Below are positions 9,061 to 17,614 of a DNA stretch of 64,000 nucleotides, one piece after another (position 1 is the stretch's first letter; each line of letters begins with the position of its first letter). Position numbers and translations under genes: made by a program. The stretch is from Pantoea rwandensis (lineage in GTDB: Bacteria; Pseudomonadota; Gammaproteobacteria; Enterobacterales; Enterobacteriaceae). The notes under the pieces were generated by a model, which was not told where the DNA came from, did no database searches, and saw nothing but the letters and a program-made list of their open reading frames with translations. The DNA lies in the NCBI RefSeq assembly GCF_002095475.1, contig NZ_MLFR01000025.1, forward strand, positions 1 to 64,000, read 5' to 3'.

Positions 9061-10380
9061 GTGAACATTAAATACACGCTTTTTGCGCTGCTGCTGCTCC
9101 CTCTGACGTTGTGGGCTAACTGCATAAAAGTCACCAGCAGCGCCTCGCTCTCTGCCGCCGCGATTGCGGCGGGCTATTCGGCGTCCTCCTGGACCGGCGC
9201 ATGCGATACCTGCTCTGGCAACCTGGGCTTGCCTTCGGTGATCAGCATTAACAGCGGCACATCCTTTCAGCCCGCAGGTTCGCTGATTGCCAGTTCGGTA
9301 GGATCATTTCTGACTTCAGCCAGCAATGTGGCCTATAGCCCAAACCAGATCCTTTATCGTTGCGCTGTCGCTGATGCCAGCAGCTTGTACGAGATGTACG
9401 CCACCAACGGCGACAGCGCTTATGCTGGGATGTATGCCAGTAGTGAAGTCGACGGCGCTTATTATGATGTCGCGAAGAACGTCGCCGTTCGCATGACCAA
9501 CACCGCGACGGGCGAATATTACAGTCGTTACTGGAAGGCACGTCAGTTCAATGCTGATAGCTGGTATTCCGATGGAACGTATCTTTATATTCCGGCCAGC
9601 GCGTTTAGCAACGTGCTGTATGAGATGTTTAAGATCAGTTCGACCAGCTATTTCGCTAACGGCGACAACCGCTACAGGGATACCTGGACACAGCCGCGTG
9701 GCTATATCGCCTTTAAAGGTCCCGGTCTGGATACCAACAGTTTGGTGGTGGGCCAGGACAGCGCCAGCTATTGGTACGGCTTTTACGGCAACTGGCCCGC
9801 CGCCTGGAGTACCTACAACAATGTCACCTACGTGCGCGGTGCACTGTGCGAGGTACAAAACTACCCGTCGGTGGTGCTGTTACCCACCATCAGTGTCGGC
9901 ACCCTTACCGGCGGTGGCAGCAGCCAAGCCCCCTTCTCTATCTCTTTGCAGTGTGAAACGGGCGCCAAAGCCAGCACCAGCACCTCAACCAGCAGTTCCG
10001 CCAACGTGGCCATGGGATTGCTGGTGAACCAGTCTAATGCCGTCTTACAGGCAACCCAGTTGGGACTCACCACCAGCGGGGGCGGTCTGACCTGGTTACT
10101 GGATTCGCGCTACGGCAGCATTGGCGTCGCCTCCGGTGTGGGTATCAAAATCTATGACAGTAATGGCAGCGCGATCAATCTGCTGCCTAATTTGGCCAGC
10201 ACCGGCACCGGCAATACGCGCGGCTGGTATGCCTACACGGATCTGACCTCGCTGGTGTCATCAGGCACCAGCAATATTTACAGCGGTGATTTTACGGCTT
10301 CCCTTGAAGCCTTAAGTGGACAAACAGTGACAGCAGGAACAGTGAATGCGCAGTTGCAAGTTGTGGTTAGTTTTCAGTAG
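9061..10380 (+). CDS. fimbrial tip adhesin-like protein (two-domain)
   Basis: About 439 residues from a GTG start at 9061 with AGGAAG upstream; this start gives a clean signal peptide (LLLLPLTLWA). The N-terminal part (to about residue 260, rich in Tyr, Ser and Asn) has no family I recognise and would be the binding domain. The C-terminal third has pilin features: a cysteine pair (CEVQNYP and SLQCETG) and a terminal QLQVVVSFQ beta-strand for donor-strand exchange. The two-domain build and the place after the usher suggest a tip adhesin. The ligand cannot be inferred. Confidence 0.75.
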   Translation: MNIKYTLFALLLLPLTLWANCIKVTSSASLSAAAIAAGYSASSWTGACDTCSGNLGLPSVISINSGTSFQPAGSLIASSVGSFLTSASNVAYSPNQILYRCAVADASSLYEMYATNGDSAYAGMYASSEVDGAYYDVAKNVAVRMTNTATGEYYSRYWKARQFNADSWYSDGTYLYIPASAFSNVLYEMFKISSTSYFANGDNRYRDTWTQPRGYIAFKGPGLDTNSLVVGQDSASYWYGFYGNWPAAWSTYNNVTYVRGALCEVQNYPSVVLLPTISVGTLTGGGSSQAPFSISLQCETGAKASTSTSTSSSANVAMGLLVNQSNAVLQATQLGLTTSGGGLTWLLDSRYGSIGVASGVGIKIYDSNGSAINLLPNLASTGTGNTRGWYAYTDLTSLVSSGTSNIYSGDFTASLEALSGQTVTAGTVNAQLQVVVSFQ

Positions 10381-11068
10381 CGCGCTGGCGATAGCCAGCC
10401 AGTGTTTCAGCGGAAACGCCTTGGCGGTGGTCAATGTAGATCGCACGCGCATCATTTTCAGTGCCAACCAAACCAGCCAGACGCTGAATGTGAAAAATGG
10501 ACCGGAGAACCCTACGGTAGTGCAGATTTGGAGTGATGAAGGTGACTTGATGCAATCACCGGATCTCAGCAAAACGCCGGTGTTCGCGATGCCACCGATG
10601 ATGAGGTTGTCGCCCGATGAACAGCGTTCCATTCGTCTGGTGCTGACGACCCGTCAGTCATTGCCGGAAGACAGAGAAAGTCTTTACTGGCTGAATATTT
10701 ATCAGATTCCTGCCCTGACTCAGCAAACCGGCAGTGCGGAGCGGAAGATCGTACTGCCGCTGCGTATTCGACTTAAAGTCTTTGTTCGACCTGCCACGCT
10801 TAACGCACCCAAACCCGATGACGCACAAAAACTGCGCTTTGTGGTCAAGGGTAATCAACTCCGCGTGGAAAACCCCACGCGCTGGTTTATGAGCTTGCGC
10901 TTGCAAATCGCCAATAAGATCCAAGTGAACGATGTGATGGTCGCGCCGCTGACCACGCAATCCATTACGCTCAGCCAACCTGCTCAGCCCAATGAAAAGG
11001 TCAGTTACGAGGTGTTTGACGACAATGGCAATCCGGTGAGTTATATCAGTACTACGCGCTCATCGTGA
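10346..11068 (+). CDS. second periplasmic fimbrial chaperone
   Basis: A 240-residue PapD-family chaperone with signal peptide (about to NALAVV) and the motifs TRIIFSANQTSQTLNVKN and YWLNIYQIPA. It starts 35 bases inside the adhesin gene, with AGGAACAGTG before the ATG, so it is translationally coupled to it. It differs clearly from the chaperone at 5781. One may serve the shaft subunit and this one the adhesin. It is the last gene of the fimbrial operon. Confidence 0.88.
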   Translation: MRSCKLWLVFSSALAIASQCFSGNALAVVNVDRTRIIFSANQTSQTLNVKNGPENPTVVQIWSDEGDLMQSPDLSKTPVFAMPPMMRLSPDEQRSIRLVLTTRQSLPEDRESLYWLNIYQIPALTQQTGSAERKIVLPLRIRLKVFVRPATLNAPKPDDAQKLRFVVKGNQLRVENPTRWFMSLRLQIANKIQVNDVMVAPLTTQSITLSQPAQPNEKVSYEVFDDNGNPVSYISTTRSS

Positions 11069-11072
11069 AGGC

Positions 11073-11097
11073 TGCCGCGCCAACGTTCGGCGCGGCA
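11073..11097. terminator. bidirectional hairpin between fimbrial and MFS operons
   Basis: TGCCGCGCC and GGCGCGGCA form a perfect 9-bp GC-rich stem with a seven-base loop, placed exactly between two convergent operons. T tracts are weak on both sides. Confidence 0.6.
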
Positions 11098-11105
11098 CTC
11101 CAGCA

Positions 11106-12452
11106 TTACTCAGTCTTATAGGGGTCTTTGACCTGTGACACAGCCAGTGCGCCAATCAGTAACACCGCTGAAACGGCTAGAAGTGCCCACATAAAGCCAC
11201 CTGACATTTGCTTAATATAGCCAATCAGTGACGGGCCAAAAAATCCGCCCAAATTACCGACAGAGACAATCACCGCCAAGCCAGCGGCGGCGGCATTCCC
11301 GGTGAGAAAACCCGACGGTAGCGCCCAAAATGACGCTTGAAACGCCAGAATCCCACTTACCGTAAAACAAAGTGCCAGCATTTTCAGTACAGGTTCAGTC
11401 ACTACCGCACTGACTGAAAGCGCGCATGCGGCAATGATCAAGGCACCACTTATCCAGCGAATTCGATGCGGCGACTGATTGGCTCGCTTAGCCCACAGCA
11501 GCATACTCAATGCCCCACAGATATAAGGCAGTGCGGTGAGAAAGCCCGTGGCAGTGTGACTGACGCCCATCTGTTTAATTATTTGCGGCATCCACAAGCC
11601 AACGCCAATTGATCCCACAATGCCGCAAAAGTTGATCATCGCCAGTAGCCACAACAAAGGATTGCGCATCGCATGTTGCATACTCGCACCATGCTTGGCG
11701 GCAATGCGCTGCTGCTCATCGTCCAACCGACGTTGTAACACGCTCTTCTCTTCTGCAGTCAGCCACTTTGCCTTGGCCGGTTTATCATCGAGAAAGAACA
11801 AACAGACAATACCGAGGATGACGGCAGGCACACCCTCGATCAATAACAGCCACTGCCAGTTGCGGATATGCTCATGTCCGGTGAGTTGCATCAGCGCCCC
11901 CGAAATGGGAGCACCAATAATGTTCGCCACCGGAATACCCACTAAAAACGCAGCAGTGATCTTTGCTCGCCATGTGCCTGGGAACCAATAGGTAAAAAAC
12001 AGGTAGATGCCCGGTGTAAAGCCAGCCTCAGCCATGCCAAGGCAGAAACGTGCTACCGCAAAACTCATCGGCCCCGTAACAAATGCCGTGGCCATTGAGA
12101 TCACACCCCACGAGATCATGATGCGCGCAATCCAAATACGTGCGCCGGTTTTCTGCATGATGAGATTACTGGGAATTTCAAACAGGAAATATCCAATGAA
12201 GAACATCCCTGCGCCAAAACCAAACTGCTCAGCCGTAATGCCGAGATCGGCGTTCATTCCGAGTGCCGCAAAGCTGACATTGGTTCTGTCGAGATAGCTG
12301 ATGACATAACAGATAAAAATAAAGGGCAGAATGCGGCGGAATGCTTTGGCGACAGCGCGCTCGCTCTGGTCCATCTCTTGTGCGTTGAGCGTGTTAGATT
12401 CGGGCGCAGCTATAGTAGCCGGTGCCGCGTCCGGTAAGGTATGCAGGGTCAT
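11106..12452 (-). CDS. MFS transporter, anion:cation symporter family
   Basis: About 448 residues with 12 predicted membrane helices. The first helix ends with YLDRTNVSFAALGMN, the hallmark of the ACS (ExuT/GarP/phthalate) branch that takes up sugar acids and other organic anions by proton symport. The GGA G-CCTCTT-ATG context supports ATG at 12452 rather than the upstream GTG at 12479. It is the last gene of a four-gene operon with an RraA-like aldolase, a hydroxyacid dehydrogenase and an SMP-30 lactonase. It probably imports the acid those enzymes degrade. A related permease gene lies at 15992. Confidence 0.85.
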   Translation of the reverse strand: MTLHTLPDAAPATIAAPESNTLNAQEMDQSERAVAKAFRRILPFIFICYVISYLDRTNVSFAALGMNADLGITAEQFGFGAGMFFIGYFLFEIPSNLIMQKTGARIWIARIMISWGVISMATAFVTGPMSFAVARFCLGMAEAGFTPGIYLFFTYWFPGTWRAKITAAFLVGIPVANIIGAPISGALMQLTGHEHIRNWQWLLLIEGVPAVILGIVCLFFLDDKPAKAKWLTAEEKSVLQRRLDDEQQRIAAKHGASMQHAMRNPLLWLLAMINFCGIVGSIGVGLWMPQIIKQMGVSHTATGFLTALPYICGALSMLLWAKRANQSPHRIRWISGALIIAACALSVSAVVTEPVLKMLALCFTVSGILAFQASFWALPSGFLTGNAAAAGLAVIVSVGNLGGFFGPSLIGYIKQMSGGFMWALLAVSAVLLIGALAVSQVKDPYKTE

Positions 12453-12482
12453 AAGAGGCTCCAGAGTGCTCTGCGGCACCTG

Positions 12483-13409
12483 TTATTGTTGTTGTGAGCT
12501 GAACAGCGCGTTCCCGGGGATTGTCATTTCGCAAGTCAATATGGAACCGCTCACCGACTCGGTAATGAACAGCTTGCGTCGATGATGACCGCCATAACAG
12601 ACATTGGTGGTGGAACGCCCTGCGGGACTGGTGATGATTTGTATAGGTTCCGCCAAAGCATTTAATAACCACAATCGACCCAATCCCGGATTTGCAATCA
12701 GCAACTCACCTTCTGCGTTGATGGCCAGCCCATCTGGGCCACTCGGACCATATGAAGTGAAGAATTGGCCGACTTTGCTGACCGAACCATCCTTTTGCAG
12801 CGGGACGCGCCAAATACAGTTGCCGCGCGTCATGGCCACATACAGCACACTTTCGTCAGGAGAGAGCACTAAGCCGTTAGGACTTGGACAGTTGTCCAGC
12901 AACAGATCGAGGCGCCCATCAACGCCCAATCGATAGACGCGGCCGGTCGGGTCATGCAAACCGGTTTGGCCTTGATCGGTGAAATAGAGATTGCCACAGC
13001 GATCAAAAGTGAGATCGTTAACACCTTTGAAACTCTCAGAGTTACGCCGTGTCAGCCAAGGGGTGACGCTTCTGTCAGAGAGTGACAGTTTCATCAGGCC
13101 ATTTTGGTAATCGGTGATAATCAGCGTGTCATCATCCAGCAATTTCATGCCGTTAGGCTCACCCGCGTACTGAACGATCAACTCCCACTCACCGTTCATA
13201 TCGACACGGAAGATGCGGCCATAGGGGATATCCGTGACAAACAGACAACCTGAAGGGTGCCAGACGGGTCCTTCAAGAAAAGAGTCTACGGCCTGTCCAC
13301 CGCGATTCGCCGCAGACCAGGCATTGGCCGGATCGGGATGCCGATAGCGGTCAGGCAACCGAGTAAAAAGCTCAGCTTCTCGGATGACGGGTTGTGTCAA
13401 CGTGATCAC
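12483..13409 (-). CDS. SMP-30/gluconolactonase-family lactonase
   Basis: A 308-residue six-bladed propeller protein of the SMP-30/regucalcin/gluconolactonase family. The metal-site pattern is visible: Glu in FLEGPVWHP, Asn in SPNGLVLSPDES, and Asp in GPDGLAINAEG. It would hydrolyse an aldono- or hydroxyacid lactone in the cytoplasm. It overlaps the upstream dehydrogenase by four bases. In this operon it probably works on an oxidation product or precursor of the imported acid; the exact substrate is not known. Confidence 0.85.
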   Translation of the reverse strand: MITLTQPVIREAELFTRLPDRYRHPDPANAWSAANRGGQAVDSFLEGPVWHPSGCLFVTDIPYGRIFRVDMNGEWELIVQYAGEPNGMKLLDDDTLIITDYQNGLMKLSLSDRSVTPWLTRRNSESFKGVNDLTFDRCGNLYFTDQGQTGLHDPTGRVYRLGVDGRLDLLLDNCPSPNGLVLSPDESVLYVAMTRGNCIWRVPLQKDGSVSKVGQFFTSYGPSGPDGLAINAEGELLIANPGLGRLWLLNALAEPIQIITSPAGRSTTNVCYGGHHRRKLFITESVSGSILTCEMTIPGNALFSSQQQ

Positions 13410-14356
13410 GGTGACACCCCCGCTTCCAAAGGATGCTCTTGCATTGCCTGCAAGATATTCTGCGCCGCAACCGTCCCCATCCGAATATAAGAGGCATCGC
13501 TGACTCCCCCAATATGCGGTGAAAGGATGACATTAGGAATGCCCTGCCAACGATGGGGTGCCGCGAGAGGCTCAACACTAAAACTGTCGAGTGCAGCAGC
13601 ATGCAATGCGCCCGATGTCAGGGCCTCTCCCAACGCCGCTTCGTTAATCAACCCACCTCGCGCGGTGTTGACTAAAATGGCACCGGGTTTGAATTTGGCT
13701 AAGGTTTCCGCATTGATCATCTCGTGATTGGATGCGGTAAGTGGGCAGTGCAGTGATACAACATCTGCCTGCGCCAATAAACTCTCCATGTCAGCGACCG
13801 CTTCACAAGCTGGAGGTAGTTCTCGCGCATAGGGGTCATAGGCCAGCACTCGCATACCAAAAGCGTTACCTGCACGGGCTACCCGGCTACCAATCGCGCC
13901 GAGGCCAATTAACCCTAAAGTACGGCCTTCCAGTTCAACTGACTTATGTGTCGATTTGTCCCAGAACCCGGCTTGCATACGCGCATCCAAGGCAATAACT
14001 GATTTGGCGCAGGCCAGGATCAATGCCCAAGTGTGCTCCGCCACGGCGGCGGCGTTGGCCCCAGGAGCAGAGCAGACAAGGATATTGCGGGCCGCTGCCG
14101 CCTGCTGGTCGATAACATCAATGCCACTGCCATGCTTGGAGATCACCCGCAGCGCAGGTGCAGCGTCCATCACTGCTGCGGGAATTTTGCCGTAACGCAC
14201 CAGAATGGCTACCGGATTGTGTTGCTGACAAAGCGCGATCAGTTGCGCTTCTGTGGGTTGCTTACCCGCGAAAACCAGGTGGTAGCCATGCAACATGGCC
14301 ACCGCTTCTGCAGCCAGATCGCTGCCAGTGATCAGTACAACGGGAGCAGCATTCAT
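13406..14356 (-). CDS. D-2-hydroxyacid dehydrogenase (NAD-dependent)
   Basis: A 316-residue member of the D-isomer 2-hydroxyacid dehydrogenase family. The Rossmann fingerprint is GLIGLGAIGSRVARA. The catalytic Arg sits in NTARGGLI, the Glu in VEPLAAPH and the His in SPHIGGVS. ATG at 14356 shares a base with the stop of the RraA-like gene (TGATG) and follows GGGGGAG; the longer frame to 14413 would lie inside that gene. It would interconvert a 2-oxoacid and a D-2-hydroxyacid. The pairing with the aldolase-like gene suggests it oxidises or reduces the aldolase product or substrate. Confidence 0.88.
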   Translation of the reverse strand: MNAAPVVLITGSDLAAEAVAMLHGYHLVFAGKQPTEAQLIALCQQHNPVAILVRYGKIPAAVMDAAPALRVISKHGSGIDVIDQQAAAARNILVCSAPGANAAAVAEHTWALILACAKSVIALDARMQAGFWDKSTHKSVELEGRTLGLIGLGAIGSRVARAGNAFGMRVLAYDPYARELPPACEAVADMESLLAQADVVSLHCPLTASNHEMINAETLAKFKPGAILVNTARGGLINEAALGEALTSGALHAAALDSFSVEPLAAPHRWQGIPNVILSPHIGGVSDASYIRMGTVAAQNILQAMQEHPLEAGVSP

Positions 14357-15048
14357 CACAGCGACTCCCCCTCGCCCAACATACCGGCTTGGCGCAGCGC
14401 TTTCTCTACCCATGAAGGGCGCAAATCACCTGTACGAATAGCGGCAAGACGCTGGGTTTCCCCCTCCAGTTTTTTCTTCGCGAGCGCGATGATGGCCTGT
14501 ACTTCAGCACGCGGAATCACCACCACACCATCGACATCCCCGACAATGAGGTCACCCGCCTCAATCTGTGCGCCAGCCACTGAAACAGGATGATTGACGC
14601 GGCCAGGAATGAGTTTTGTCGGACCACACGGGTTTAAGCCTGCGGCAAAGACCGGATAATTTTGCTTGCTCAGCGTGTCGGCGTCACGCACAGCGCCATC
14701 AATGATGATGCCTGCAATGCCCGTCGCTTCAGCCTGCGTCGCCATGATCTCCCCCAGCAAGGCACAACTGAGATCGCCTTTACCGTCCACCACGATGACA
14801 TCCCCTGGTTGGGCAATGGCCAGCGCCGCATGGATCGCGAGATTGTCGCCGGGGCGGACTTCAACCGTAATGGCCGGGCCTGCCACCTTCATGTGTGATG
14901 CCAGTGGTTTGATTCTGCCATGCAACGTGCCTCTGCGACCGGCGACATCCGCCAGTATCGCGGCCTGATATTCCGCTGCCTGCTGTACTTCTTCTGCCGT
15001 CACTCGCTGGATGTTGCGCTGAATCATGGTGTTGGTTGGGTTTGTCAT
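14356..15048 (-). CDS. RraA-family protein, 4-hydroxy-4-methyl-2-oxoglutarate aldolase-like
   Basis: A 230-residue RraA-fold protein. The GDVIVVDGKGD strand and the IIDGAVRDAD motif (Arg and Asp that bind substrate and metal in HMG/CHA aldolases) are intact, so enzymatic aldolase or decarboxylase activity is more likely than the RNase-inhibitor role of RraA. First gene of the operon, with AGGAG before the ATG. The promoter directly upstream carries an IclR-type palindrome. Family members are often misnamed methyltransferases. Confidence 0.8.
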   Translation of the reverse strand: MTNPTNTMIQRNIQRVTAEEVQQAAEYQAAILADVAGRRGTLHGRIKPLASHMKVAGPAITVEVRPGDNLAIHAALAIAQPGDVIVVDGKGDLSCALLGEIMATQAEATGIAGIIIDGAVRDADTLSKQNYPVFAAGLNPCGPTKLIPGRVNHPVSVAGAQIEAGDLIVGDVDGVVVIPRAEVQAIIALAKKKLEGETQRLAAIRTGDLRPSWVEKALRQAGMLGEGESL

Positions 15049-15061
15049 GCTTGCTCCTGTT

Positions 15062-15096
15062 GTTTTACTCTGTAAAACCTATGTGTACAATATAAA
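15062..15096 (-). promoter_or_regulatory. promoter with palindromic operator upstream of the RraA-like operon
   Basis: GTTTTAC-N3-GTAAAAC (15062-15078) is a perfect 7-bp dyad. Read on the minus strand, a -35-like TTGTAC is followed after 17 bases by TAAAAC, which overlaps the dyad. The dyad, a 5-base spacer and TGTACAATATAAA recur in the same order upstream of the MFS gene at 17332. The best candidate binder is the IclR regulator encoded at 15216. Confidence 0.7.
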
Positions 15097-15215
15097 ACAA
15101 CTATAGCCAGGCCGATGCATGATTAGCCATAGCCACAACAGGGTTTGTGACGTAAACACGAGGTGACTCACAAAATTTCAGGTACACTCTGTGTCGTTCA
15201 AAACAGGAGGAATGC

Positions 15216-15947
15216 ATGGGAAATGAAGGCGTTATTGCGGTGGAAAAGGCGCTTGCGCTGCTTGACTGCTTCCGTCCGGGCGACGATAGCCTGACGCTGA
15301 CAGCGTTGTCACAGGCGTCCGGATATCATAAAACCACAGTTTATCGCCTGATGAATTCTCTGGAACGCATGAACTATGTGGTGCGCCATGAAAATGGCAG
15401 CTATGGATTGGGGCCACGACTGCTTTACTTGGGTAAGCTTTATGAACAATCGTTCCATTTAGCGAGCGTTGTGCAGCCTGAACTGCATCAGTTGGCGCAA
15501 GCCACGCATGAAAGTGCCAGTTGGTATGTGATAGAAGGCGGCCAACGTATGTGTCTGTTCCGTGCAGAAGCATCAGAAGGTTTACGCCACAGTCGTTTAC
15601 CCGGCACTATTTTCCCTTTAGATAACTCGGCCATTAGCCAAGTGCTGCGTTACTGGGGACAAAATGAAGCGCTGTTTAACGCTGATCCGCTGCTGCCCCT
15701 CTATACCTCCGGTGCTCGCGATCCCCATACAGCAGCATTTGCCATGCCGGTGTTTGGCGTTAACGATAAATTGACTGCAGCACTGGCGTTAACCGGTCCG
15801 GCCTCACGTCTCGTTGAATCACGCCGAGATGAAGGCATTGCACTGCAAATGGGGCAGACCGCTGCTCGGCTCTCCTTGAAGTTAGGGGCGTCCAAACCCT
15901 TTTGTACCGTGCAATATGGTGCTGAAGCACTCATTAGCGACATCTAA
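15216..15947 (+). CDS. IclR-family transcriptional regulator
   Basis: A 243-residue IclR regulator with an N-terminal winged helix (about residues 6-65, including LTALSQASGYHKTTVYRLMNSLERMNYV) and a C-terminal effector-binding domain. AGGAGG precedes the ATG. It lies divergent from the RraA-like operon and convergent with the second MFS gene. Both of these have the same GTTTTAC-N3-GTAAAAY operator, so this protein probably represses both until its acid ligand is present. Confidence 0.88.
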   Translation: MGNEGVIAVEKALALLDCFRPGDDSLTLTALSQASGYHKTTVYRLMNSLERMNYVVRHENGSYGLGPRLLYLGKLYEQSFHLASVVQPELHQLAQATHESASWYVIEGGQRMCLFRAEASEGLRHSRLPGTIFPLDNSAISQVLRYWGQNEALFNADPLLPLYTSGARDPHTAAFAMPVFGVNDKLTAALALTGPASRLVESRRDEGIALQMGQTAARLSLKLGASKPFCTVQYGAEALISDI

Positions 15948-15960
15948 ACCCCATAAAGTG

Positions 15961-15985
15961 AAACCGGTGCTCAAGGCACCGGTTT
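15961..15985. terminator. bidirectional rho-independent terminator
   Basis: AAACCGGTGC-TCAAG-GCACCGGTTT forms a perfect 10-bp stem whose flanking A and T bases serve both convergent genes (IclR on plus, MFS on minus). Confidence 0.85.
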
Positions 15986-15991
15986 TGTTAC

Positions 15992-17332
15992 TTAAGATGT
16001 ATGGCTAGACATGGCGTTATCCTGCGTTTCACCCCGCGAGAGGCTACGTCCCATAGTCACCACGGCAATCCCACCGGCCAAACATAGTGCAGCCAATGGC
16101 AGCAGTGCCAATGTATGACTGCCCGTTTTCTCATTGATAATACCGTACGCGTTCACCATAACGGCACCCCCAATCAGGTTAGCGATGGCACCAATTGCTG
16201 CAAGTCCTGCGGCGGCTGAGCCACTGCTCATCCAACCTGCTGCTAATGCCCAAAACGGCCCTTTCATCGAATAAGCACCGACCAAAATCACACTCATGAT
16301 GATGACGGTTGCAGGCAATGAGAGGCTGACAAAGGCCGCGAAAATTCCACCTGCGATCATGAACAATGTCAACGCCGTATGCCAACGACGCTCACCCGTG
16401 CGATCGGAGCTTCGCCCCCACACAATCATCAATACAGATGCCAGACCATAAGGGATGGCATTCAGCAAACCGGTGGTGAGATTGTCTAAATGGAAAGATT
16501 TCAGCAATTGCGGAGACCAAACGCTCAAGGTTGTACCCGCCGCTGACGCACCCGAGTAGATCAGTGCCATCAGCCAGATATGTTTGTGCTTAAGCAACTG
16601 CCACGTTGAGATGTGACCGATGTTTTTTTGCTGCTGACGCTCCGCTTGTAACGTCTCCACCAGCCACTGCTTTTGCTCTGGATTTAACCAACGTGCCTCG
16701 TCAGGGCGATTACTCAAGACAAAATAGGCAGCAATACCCAGCAACACCGCAGGTAAGCCCTCAATAATAAACAGCAAATGCCAACCGCGAAGACCCATCC
16801 AACCGTCTAACGTGAGGATCAGACCAGAAAGCGGAGAGCCGATAAAATTCGCTAACGGGATCGCCACCATAAAGGAAGCGATGATTCTTGCGCGATAACG
16901 GGCGGGGATCCACCAGGTAAGGTAGAGCACCACGCCAGGAAAGAAGCCCGCCTCTGCTGCACCCAGTAAAAAGCGCAATACATAGAGAGAGGATGACGTC
17001 TCAACCAGCGCCATGCACATGGAAACGATACCCCAGCTGATCATGATGCGTGGGATCCACAGTCGTGCCCCCACCTTTTGCATCGCTAGATTGCTGGGCA
17101 CTTCAAAGAGAAAATACGCCACGAAGTAGAGACTGCTGGCAAAACCAAAAGCGGCCTTACTTAAGCCTAAATCTTCATTCATCTGTAACGCCGCCATACC
17201 GATATTGCCGCGATCGATAATGGAGACCAGGTAACTCACCACCAGGAAAGGCAAAATGCGCCAGATCACTCGCCGCATCGTATCGCGCTCCAGCGCCGAA
17301 GCGGGAGCATGTTTTAGAGTTTGTTCAGTCAT
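15992..17332 (-). CDS. second MFS transporter, anion:cation symporter family
   Basis: About 446 residues and 12 membrane helices. The YLVSIIDRGNIGMAALQMN segment in helix 1 again marks the ACS family. ATG at 17332 follows GAGGAAAG; the upstream in-frame extension to 17407 runs across the promoter and is not used. It is monocistronic and has the same operator as the RraA-like operon, so the IclR regulator appears to control two related permeases. They may take up different stereoisomers or related acids. Confidence 0.87.
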   Translation of the reverse strand: MTEQTLKHAPASALERDTMRRVIWRILPFLVVSYLVSIIDRGNIGMAALQMNEDLGLSKAAFGFASSLYFVAYFLFEVPSNLAMQKVGARLWIPRIMISWGIVSMCMALVETSSSLYVLRFLLGAAEAGFFPGVVLYLTWWIPARYRARIIASFMVAIPLANFIGSPLSGLILTLDGWMGLRGWHLLFIIEGLPAVLLGIAAYFVLSNRPDEARWLNPEQKQWLVETLQAERQQQKNIGHISTWQLLKHKHIWLMALIYSGASAAGTTLSVWSPQLLKSFHLDNLTTGLLNAIPYGLASVLMIVWGRSSDRTGERRWHTALTLFMIAGGIFAAFVSLSLPATVIIMSVILVGAYSMKGPFWALAAGWMSSGSAAAGLAAIGAIANLIGGAVMVNAYGIINEKTGSHTLALLPLAALCLAGGIAVVTMGRSLSRGETQDNAMSSHTS

Positions 17333-17378
17333 TCTTTCCTCGCAGGATCTGATTATGGTTATCAGGAAAAGACGCCAT

Positions 17379-17413
17379 GTTTTACTGTGTAAAATCAGGT
17401 TGTACAATATAAA
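17379..17413 (-). promoter_or_regulatory. promoter with the same palindromic operator, upstream of MFS 2
   Basis: GTTTTAC-N3-GTAAAAT at 17379-17395, then five bases and TGTACAATATAAA at 17401. On the minus strand TTGTAC and TAAAAC are 17 bases apart. The layout is the same as at 15062, base for base in spacing. Confidence 0.7.
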
Positions 17414-17527
17414 CTATCAGAATCCACACAAAGCCCACACCCTTGGCAACAGGGATGCGGCGCGAATCACAGAATTCTATGAGGTATAAGATTGAATTGT
17501 GATCAAAGGCGAGAGTTTAAAACGAAA

Positions 17528-17565
17528 AAACCTGCTTCAGCTCATAAAGAGTGAACAGCAGGTTT
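17528..17565 (-). terminator. terminator of the BtpA-TenA transcript
   Basis: AAACCTGCT and AGCAGGTTT form a 9-bp stem with an inner partial stem; on the minus strand it is followed by a run of six T. It ends the operon that stops at 17615. Confidence 0.75.
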
Positions 17566-17614
17566 AAGAGCTTGATCGGTGTACTAGGAGTAGCTAAATA
17601 ATGCAATAAAACAG

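Noticed and set aside
17333-17407. N-terminal extension of the second MFS protein
   Set aside because: The stretch is the promoter/operator shared with the RraA-like operon; ATG 17332 has a good ribosome-binding site.
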